Assembly: GCF_009695745.1 (NCBI RefSeq)
Contig: NZ_VUNH01000005.1
Coordinates: forward strand, 123,547-187,546
DNA from: Pyramidobacter porci
GTDB taxonomy: Bacteria > Synergistota > Synergistia > Synergistales > Dethiosulfovibrionaceae
Reading direction: 5' to 3'
DNA: 64,000 nt
A program made the translations under genes and the position numbers. Below are positions 59,005 to 64,000 of the stretch, piece after piece. The notes beneath the pieces are model-generated. The model was not told where the DNA came from. It ran no database searches and saw only the letters and a list, made by a program, of their open reading frames with translations. Within the stretch, counting starts at the first letter, position 1. Every line of letters begins with the position of its first letter.

Positions 59005-59562
59005 ATGAAAAATCCGTACGCGCTGATGATCGGTCTGGCCGCGCTGGCGGTCCTCTGGGCGCTGCCCGCGGCGGCGAAGCCGACGAAGGAGAAGACGCTG
59101 ATCGTTTTCTATTCGTGGGGCGGCAACACGCGCGACATCGCCCGCACCATCCAGAAGAAGACCGGCGCCGACATTTTCGAAATAGAGCTGGTCAAGCCCT
59201 ACTCCGACGACTACAACACCGTGCTGAAGGAGGCTCAGCGCGACCAGCGCGCCCAAGCCCGGCCGGAGATCAAGGGCAAAGTCGCCGACATGGCGAAGTA
59301 CGATACGATCCTGCTCGGCTACCCCAACTGGTGGGCGTCGATCCCCATGCCGATCGCCACGTTCCTCGAAAGCTACGACTTCGCCGGCAAGACGGTGTCG
59401 CCCTTTTGCAGCAACGGCGGCGGCCGCCTCGGCCAGAGCGTTTCCGCCATCACCAAGCTGATCCCCGCGGCCGTCGTGCAGAATCCGCTTTCCATTTACT
59501 ACGACGGCGGTTCCTCGCTGAGCGCCGACCTCGACGCCTGGCTGAAGAAGAACGGATTTTAG
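59005..59562 (+). CDS. Exported flavodoxin-like protein
   Basis: A 185-residue flavodoxin with an N-terminal signal peptide (LMIGLAALAVLWALPAAA), so it should work outside the inner membrane. The FMN-phosphate loop is LIVFYSWGGNTRDIARTIQK; the flavin-flanking loops are LLGYPNWWASIPMPIATFLE and PFCSNGGGRLGQSVSAITKL. This matches the Flavodoxin_4 type often annotated as an NADPH quinone-like or flavodoxin-fold oxidoreductase in anaerobes. AAAGGAGATCCC stands before the ATG. It heads a two-gene unit with the SUMF1 protein. Its electron partner is unknown. Confidence 0.88.
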   Translation: MKNPYALMIGLAALAVLWALPAAAKPTKEKTLIVFYSWGGNTRDIARTIQKKTGADIFEIELVKPYSDDYNTVLKEAQRDQRAQARPEIKGKVADMAKYDTILLGYPNWWASIPMPIATFLESYDFAGKTVSPFCSNGGGRLGQSVSAITKLIPAAVVQNPLSIYYDGGSSLSADLDAWLKKNGF

Positions 59563-59571
59563 GTGAGCGCC

Positions 59572-60414
59572 ATGAAGAGCACGCTGATCCTGCTGGCGCT
59601 GCTGGCGCTGAGCGCGAAAGCCGCGCTGGCGGCACCGCAGGGCGAAATGATCCTGATCAAAGGCGGTACGTTCACCATGGGCAGCCCCGAGGACGAGCCG
59701 TGGCGCGAGAACGACGAACGCCAGCACCGAGTGACGGTGAGCGACTTTTACCTCGGCCGCTGCGAGGTCACTCAGGAGGAATACAAGGCGCTGACGGGGG
59801 CAAATCCCAGCCATCACACCCGCGATGCAGGTCTGCCCGTGGAGACCGTCAGCTGGTACGACGCCGTGAAGTTCTGCAACCTGAAGAGCGCCGCGGAGGG
59901 GCTGACGCCAGCATACGCGATCGACGGCGAAAACGTGACCTGGAACCGCGCCGCGAACGGTTACCACCTGCCCACCGAAGCCGAATGGGAATACGCCTGC
60001 CGCGCCCGCGGCGCCGGGCCGTTCAGCATCGTGCCGTCGCCGTCGTGGACCGACGCCAACTACTACGGCCATTACCCCTACAACATCGAGCAGAATTATT
60101 TCAGCACGGAAAAGCTGGCAGTGAAGCCCGGCACCTACCGCGGCGGCTCCATCCCCGTGGGCAGCTTCAAGCCTAACGCGTTCGGCCTCTACGACATGCA
60201 CGGCAATGTCAGCGAGTGGTGCTGGGACCGCTACGGCGCCTACCCGTCCGCCGCGCAGACCGACCCCGCCGGCCCCGAGAAGGGGACTGCGCGCGTCTGC
60301 CGCGGCGGCGGCTGGAACGATTTCGCCAAACACCTGCGCAGCGCCTACCGTTCGTCGCAAATGCCTGACGACGCGTTCCGCAGTCGCGGCTTCCGCCTCG
60401 CCCGCAACAAGTAA
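59572..60414 (+). CDS. SUMF1/EgtB/PvdO-domain exported protein
   Basis: A 280-residue exported protein with signal peptide STLILLALLALSAKAALAAP. The formylglycine-generating-enzyme fold is clear: MILIKGGTFTMGSPEDEPWR, DFYLGRCEVTQEEYKALTG, GYHLPTEAEWEYACRARGAG, GLYDMHGNVSEWCWDRYG and RVCRGGGWNDFAKHLRSAYR. The cysteine pair that catalyses formylglycine formation in true FGE is missing (WND stands where the first cysteine region would be), so it is not a sulfatase activator. It is more likely a ligand-binding or other SUMF1-family protein. It starts 9 bp after the flavodoxin stop. A MITE begins directly after its stop codon. Confidence 0.85.
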   Translation: MKSTLILLALLALSAKAALAAPQGEMILIKGGTFTMGSPEDEPWRENDERQHRVTVSDFYLGRCEVTQEEYKALTGANPSHHTRDAGLPVETVSWYDAVKFCNLKSAAEGLTPAYAIDGENVTWNRAANGYHLPTEAEWEYACRARGAGPFSIVPSPSWTDANYYGHYPYNIEQNYFSTEKLAVKPGTYRGGSIPVGSFKPNAFGLYDMHGNVSEWCWDRYGAYPSAAQTDPAGPEKGTARVCRGGGWNDFAKHLRSAYRSSQMPDDAFRSRGFRLARNK

Positions 60415-60577
60415 TACTACTTCTTGATAAAAGCATTAACATGGTTTGCCGGGCGCTGCGAGGGAGTTCAAGTTCAGTTGCTCAGAACTATCTCGACTGC
60501 TACGCAGTCCGCGCAGCTCGCGTTGTGAATCTCCCCCGCAGCGCCCTTAGGTCTAGCCTTTTAATTGAGAAATAGTA
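60415..60577. mobile_element. MITE-like element, copy B (163 bp)
   Basis: Ends TACTACTTCTTGATAAAAGC and, inverted, TACTATTTCTCAATTAAAAG, with the internal inverted repeat GGGCGCTGCGAGGGAG / CTCCCCCGCAGCGCCC. It is the inverse complement relative of 40224-40384. It begins at the first base after the SUMF1 stop and could act as that gene's terminator. No ORF of its own. Confidence 0.75.
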
Positions 60578-60643
60578 TAAAACAAGGAACGAGTCCGGAG
60601 CATTTTTTCCGCGCAAACGAGAACGTTCCGTCTGAAACATTTC

Positions 60644-60687
60644 CAACGGCAAGGGCCGGCGAGCGTGCTCGCCGGCCCTTGCCGTTG
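60644..60687 (-). terminator. Terminator of glnA
   Basis: A perfect 21-bp stem starting CAACGGCAAGGGCCGGCGAG, with a two-base nominal loop. It lies 27 bp beyond the glnA stop on the minus strand. Confidence 0.85.
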
Positions 60688-60714
60688 CTCTTGAGTTTTC
60701 TGCCCGCACCCAAT

Positions 60715-62073
60715 TTAGAAGTACAGCTCGTATTCCTGCGGCGTCGGGGCGTTGTAAACGTAGGCCGCCTCTTCGCGCTTGACCTTGATCCACTGCTCGA
60801 TGAGCTGCTCGGGAAAGACGGGCCGCAGATAGGCGTGATCCTTTTCCAGACCGTCGAGCACGGCGCTCAGATTGAGCGGGAAGATCTTTTCCTGTAGGAT
60901 CTCGGCGCTGTTCATGCCCAGCGCCACGGGGTCGAGCTGGGCGGCGATGCCGTCGCAGCCGGCCATGATCATACCGGCCAGCATGAAGTAAACGTTGGCC
61001 GAGGCGTCGCCGGGGCGGTACTCCACGCGCGTGCTGTCCTTCTTGAGATAGCTGGGAATGCGCACGGCGGCGCAGCGCGAGCCCTTGGCGAACGTGGCGC
61101 TGACGGGCGCTTCGAAGCCGGGCACGAGGCGGCGGTAACTGTTGGTGCTGGGATTGGTGAACGCCAGAAGACTGCCCGTCTGACTGTGGGTCAGCAGCCC
61201 CGCCGTGTAGGAAAGGGCCAGCGGCGACAGATTGGCGACGCCGTCGCCGGGGAAAAGGCTTTTGCCGTCGCGGGTCAGAAATTGGTGCACGTGCATGCCG
61301 CTGCCGGAAACCTTGTTCATCGGCTTGGGCATGAACGTGGCGAAGATGCCCATCTCGCGGGCCACGGTGCGGATGATCCACTTGGCCAGCGTCACGTCGT
61401 CGGCCGTCTTCTCGATCGACGTGAATTCCAGCTCGATCTCCAGCTGGCCGGCGGCCACCTCGTGATGATGATACTTCACCGGCACGCCGGCGATCCCCAT
61501 CAGCTCCACCGTCTTGTCGCGGAAATCGCGGTAGCGGTCCTCGGGCGAGACGCGGTGATAGCCGTCGAACAGGCCGAAACGCGGCGCGCTGCTGAAATCG
61601 TCGCCCAGCCCCTCGGCGGTGGCGACACTGTAGCCGACGCGGTTAGGCTGGATCGTGTACTCCACCTGATCGAACGCGTAATATTCCAGCTCCACCAGCA
61701 TTTTGGCGTCGTCAGCGATCTTCTTGTCGCGCAGATATTTGGCGGCGTTTCTGACGACGTTGCGCGGGTACTGCTCGAAGGGGATGCGTTCGTCGGTGGC
61801 GGAAACGACGTCGCAGAACACGTGCACGGTGTTGAACTCGCCGCGCTGTTCCAGCAGCGCCCGGCTCATGTCGGGAACGGCCACCATGTCGGAATTGCTG
61901 ACTTTGGCGTAGCCGTAGTTGGAGCCGTCGAAGCCGATGCCGTCGCGCAAAACCTTTTCAGTCGCGTACTCGCGGGGCAGCGTCACCGAACGCAGATTGC
62001 CCCTCAGGTCAATCATCATCAGGTTCAGAAAGTTCACTTTCGACCAGTCGCCATTGAACGTGCTCAGATTCAT
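60715..62073 (-). CDS. glnA: Glutamine synthetase
   Basis: Makes glutamine from glutamate, ammonia and ATP. The 452-residue protein is the type I length. It has the substrate loop GIGFDGSNYGYAKVSNSDM, the metal-ligand segments MLVELEYYAFD and KYHHHEVAAGQLEIELEF, the ammonia/glutamate site NKVSGSGMHVHQFLTRDGKS, ATP-binding AFTNPSTNSYRRLVPGFEAP and the glutamate loop STRVEYRPGDASANVYFML. The adenylylation-site region is not the proteobacterial one. GGAGTGATAATC precedes the ATG at 62073; a GTG three codons upstream is possible. The long A+T-rich leader has a promoter at 62206-62235. Confidence 0.92.
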   Translation of the reverse strand: MNLSTFNGDWSKVNFLNLMMIDLRGNLRSVTLPREYATEKVLRDGIGFDGSNYGYAKVSNSDMVAVPDMSRALLEQRGEFNTVHVFCDVVSATDERIPFEQYPRNVVRNAAKYLRDKKIADDAKMLVELEYYAFDQVEYTIQPNRVGYSVATAEGLGDDFSSAPRFGLFDGYHRVSPEDRYRDFRDKTVELMGIAGVPVKYHHHEVAAGQLEIELEFTSIEKTADDVTLAKWIIRTVAREMGIFATFMPKPMNKVSGSGMHVHQFLTRDGKSLFPGDGVANLSPLALSYTAGLLTHSQTGSLLAFTNPSTNSYRRLVPGFEAPVSATFAKGSRCAAVRIPSYLKKDSTRVEYRPGDASANVYFMLAGMIMAGCDGIAAQLDPVALGMNSAEILQEKIFPLNLSAVLDGLEKDHAYLRPVFPEQLIEQWIKVKREEAAYVYNAPTPQEYELYF

Positions 62074-62205
62074 GATTATCACTCCTTTTCATCTTTCTTC
62101 ACTTTTCGGCTCGGCCGCAGCCAGCCTTCAGCAAAAATCCCGCCGGAAGTTCTCTCAGACGCATCACTTTATAAAAAATTAATAACTATCAATTAACGCC
62201 AAATT

Positions 62206-62235
62206 ATCATAAAGGACGATTCACGTCATTAACAA
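62206..62235 (-). promoter_or_regulatory. Candidate glnA promoter
   Basis: On the minus strand: TTGTTA (62235-62230), an 18-bp spacer, and TATGAT (62211-62206), about 130 bp upstream of the glnA ATG. The rest of 62074-62382 is A+T-rich with no gene; a weak AATCAC/GTGATT hairpin with a T-run sits at 62283-62312. Confidence 0.55.
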
Positions 62236-62382
62236 AAAACGACCAATTTTTCTGTTTTAATGTACCGTATTACTGCAAAAACAATCACTTTTTCGCAGGT
62301 GATTTTTTTTGAACAGCAGTTCCGAACAAAAAAAGTCCCGCATCGTTTTTCAGGCGTTTTATGCCTGCATGCCCTGCGCGAC

Positions 62383-62440
62383 AAAAAAGCGCTCCGAGGA
62401 GTTTCTCATTCCCTGCGAGAAACTCCTCGGAGCGCTTTTT
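62383..62440. terminator. Bidirectional terminator
   Basis: A perfect stem of about 24 bp starting AAAAAGCGCTCCGAGGAGTT, with A/T runs at both ends and a nine-base loop. It follows the PepT-like gene on the minus strand. Confidence 0.9.
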
Positions 62441-62493
62441 GCATATTTTTTAAATGAACTGTCCCCAAGGACTCTCCCGCGCCGACGCAAAAT

Positions 62494-63618
62494 CTATTCG
62501 GGCAGCCCGCCCATGTCGGCCCAGGAAAGAACAATACGTTCGGCCAGTTCACCGGCACGGCGCAGATCGTCGAGCACGATCCGCTCGGAAATGCCGTGAT
62601 TGCCGCTGTATCCCGTGGCAACGCCGACGACGCCAATCCCGGCGGCGTTGAAAACGTTGGCGTCCATCCCTCCGCCGCCGCCGTTGACCTGCGCCTCCGC
62701 GCCCATGTCGCGCAGAGCGGCCAGCGCCGCCTGGATCACCGGCGCGTCCTCGTCGAAGCTGAAACTTTCGTATTGCGGCGTCACCGTCGTCTTGACCGCG
62801 GCGCCGGTTCCCGAGGCTGCTTCCCGGCAGTGCCTCTCGAAATATTCCACATAGGCGGACAAAGCCGCGTCGTTGCGGCTGCGCATTTCGCCCCGGCAGA
62901 CAGCGTAGGATTGGACGATGTTGGTGACTTTGGTGCCGCAGTCCAGCACGGCGAAGTTGGCCGTGCTCTCGGGATCGAGACGGCCGTCGCGGATCGTGGC
63001 GAGGATTTTCGCCAGCGCCGTCACGGCGTTGACGCCCTCTTCGGGGCAGTTGCCGGCGTGCGCCGCTTTTCCCGCCACCTCGACCGTCAGGCTCACCTGC
63101 CCCGGAGCGGCGCAGACGACGCGCCCCAACCGCCCGGGCGAGTCGAACGCGTAACCAACTTTGGCGCGCAGCCGGCTTGTGTCGAAAGCCTTGCTCCCCA
63201 AAAGCCCCGCTTCCTCCCCCACGGTGAAAAGATATTCCACGCGGGGAAACTTTTGTCCGCAGGCCTGCAGACGGCGGACGCTGTCGATCAGCGCCGCCAC
63301 TCCCGACAGATCGTCGGCCGCCAAAATCGTCGTGCCGTCGGAAACGATCAGGCCGTCTTTGATCTGCGGCTCGATCCCCAGCCCATTGGCGACCCGATCC
63401 ATGTGGGCGTTGAGCAGGATCGAGCCGGGCAGCCCGCCGTCGAGCACCGCCAGCAAGTTGCCCGCGTTGCCGCCGAAGCTGGCCCCCGCGTCATCCTCCT
63501 CGACCGCCAGCCCTAGCGCCTCAAGCTTGGCCTTTACCGCGTCGGCCACGCCTCGTTCATTCCCCGACGCCGCGTCGATCTGCACCAGCTCAAGAAAATC
63601 CTCAACGATGTCTTCCAT
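62494..63618 (-). CDS. PepT-like M20B peptidase
   Basis: A 374-residue zinc exopeptidase of the tripeptidase T / PepT-like branch. Motifs are ILLNAHMDRVANGLGIEPQI near residue 70, the metal-bridging TILAADDLSGVAALIDSVRR near 95, and YLFTVGEEAGLLGSKAFDTS near 130. The dimerisation domain includes VEVAGKAAHAGNCPEEGVNA, and the C-terminal TGYSGNHGISERIVLDDL holds another ligand. It would trim tripeptides or gamma-glutamyl-type peptides in the cytoplasm. A GGGGGAAC lies before the ATG. It is divergent from glyA. Confidence 0.9.
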   Translation of the reverse strand: MEDIVEDFLELVQIDAASGNERGVADAVKAKLEALGLAVEEDDAGASFGGNAGNLLAVLDGGLPGSILLNAHMDRVANGLGIEPQIKDGLIVSDGTTILAADDLSGVAALIDSVRRLQACGQKFPRVEYLFTVGEEAGLLGSKAFDTSRLRAKVGYAFDSPGRLGRVVCAAPGQVSLTVEVAGKAAHAGNCPEEGVNAVTALAKILATIRDGRLDPESTANFAVLDCGTKVTNIVQSYAVCRGEMRSRNDAALSAYVEYFERHCREAASGTGAAVKTTVTPQYESFSFDEDAPVIQAALAALRDMGAEAQVNGGGGGMDANVFNAAGIGVVGVATGYSGNHGISERIVLDDLRRAGELAERIVLSWADMGGLPE

Positions 63619-63790
63619 CTATAAAGTTCCCCCTTCTCTGCCATCCTGTCAGCAGATCCTGTAGAATGTCGCAGTCTGCTCTGCCTGTTAACACCGCCTA
63701 CAACGTCTTGCTCATATTGTAACACTGTACGAGAGCAGCTCTCCGTATGACACTCGCATCACTAAAATTTTTAAATATACATTATACAAC

Positions 63791-63819
63791 TTGACAAAGC
63801 TCGATGAAGGAAATAACAT
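63791..63819 (+). promoter_or_regulatory. glyA promoter
   Basis: TTGACA, a 17-bp spacer and TAACAT, about 75 bp upstream of the glyA ATG in an A+T-rich gap (63619-63894) that holds no other gene. Confidence 0.75.
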
Positions 63820-63894
63820 GTTCGCAATAGAGATACGCAATATATCGTGTATTTTTAAGATGGTTATTTATATTGAAAGGGCAGGTAGATAGCA

Positions 63895-64000
63895 ATGGAC
63901 AAGAACAGCGACAAGTACATCCGCGAAGTAGACGCCGAGATCGCCGACATCATCGTCGAAGAGTACCGCCGTCAGAACCGCCAGATCGAGCTGATCGCCT
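63895..64000 (+). CDS. glyA: Serine hydroxymethyltransferase, 3' end outside window
   Basis: Only the first 35 residues are present (MDKNSDKYIREVDAEIADII, then VEEYRRQNRQIELIA). The pattern of a D-x-E-I-x-x-I-I-x-x-E segment followed by R-Q-x-x-I-E-L-I-A is the standard N-terminus of GlyA, where the next residues are normally SEN. GlyA converts serine and tetrahydrofolate to glycine and methylene-tetrahydrofolate with PLP. An AGGTAG-type site lies about eight bases before the ATG, and a good promoter stands 75 bp upstream. Confidence 0.85.
   Translation, partial: MDKNSDKYIREVDAEIADIIVEEYRRQNRQIELIA

Noticed and set aside
59572..60414. True formylglycine-generating enzyme (sulfatase activator)
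   Set aside because: The catalytic cysteine pair is absent, and no sulfatase is adjacent.

Overview
The window (about 60% G+C, densely coded on both strands) looks like the chromosome of a diderm, amino-acid- and peptide-fermenting anaerobe. The gene mix points to Synergistota, with Pyramidobacter or a close relative as my best guess. It includes five M20-family hydrolases, TRAP, dicarboxylate and dipeptide transporters, a minimal SufC/SufB system, an ATP-type PEP carboxykinase, exported CsgG-like and parvulin proteins, and selenoprotein SelD. The taxonomic call is an inference from gene content, not from a marker gene.

Layout. 0-4.2 kb: the 3' part of a PLP aminotransferase, a GNAT acetyltransferase, and an M20 amidohydrolase with a membrane transporter. 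4.7-8.6 kb: three exported proline-rich proteins divergent from a NarL/NarX-type two-component pair. 8.8-13.5 kb: an S55-type protease-like protein overlapping prfB (with its programmed +1 frameshift), a DUF2905 protein, and selD with an in-frame UGA. 13.7-23.9 kb: one long minus-strand unit of TRAP transporter, M20 carbamoylase, pyrC-K-D-F-E-R and a TroA-like binding protein. 23.9-29.7 kb: a HAD phosphatase, an MBL hydrolase, then a LysR-controlled split UxaA-type hydro-lyase with a dicarboxylate symporter. 29.7-37.9 kb: a chromosomal parS site, sufC-sufB, a Mn2+ (yybP-ykoY) riboswitch with mntP, an amidohydrolase, a parvulin foldase, a MalY/PatB lyase and a DUF401 transporter.

38-51.5 kb is an accessory block: a LysR/LysE pair, then an 11.3-kb segment bounded by two perfect 242-bp copies of an nhaC antiporter fragment. 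The segment carries LysR, M20 peptidase, a dipeptide ABC transporter (SBP, two permeases, two ATPases), a C45 acyltransferase-like hydrolase and a second M20 peptidase. A 161-bp MITE with TA flanks ends the left nhaC fragment, and a related 163-bp copy lies at 60.4 kb.

51.8-64 kb: an undecaprenyl-phosphate sugar transferase, pckA, a three-gene CsgG-like exported set preceded by a 39-codon ORF, an exported flavodoxin with a SUMF1-domain protein, glnA, a PepT-like M20 peptidase, and the start of glyA. Functional themes are peptide and N-acyl amino acid capture and hydrolysis, pyrimidine synthesis coupled to an importer, and envelope proteins. No tRNA, rRNA or CRISPR array was seen. Regulatory features include a selenocysteine insertion signal, a frameshift site, a riboswitch, parS, many bidirectional terminators and a small REP-like repeat family.
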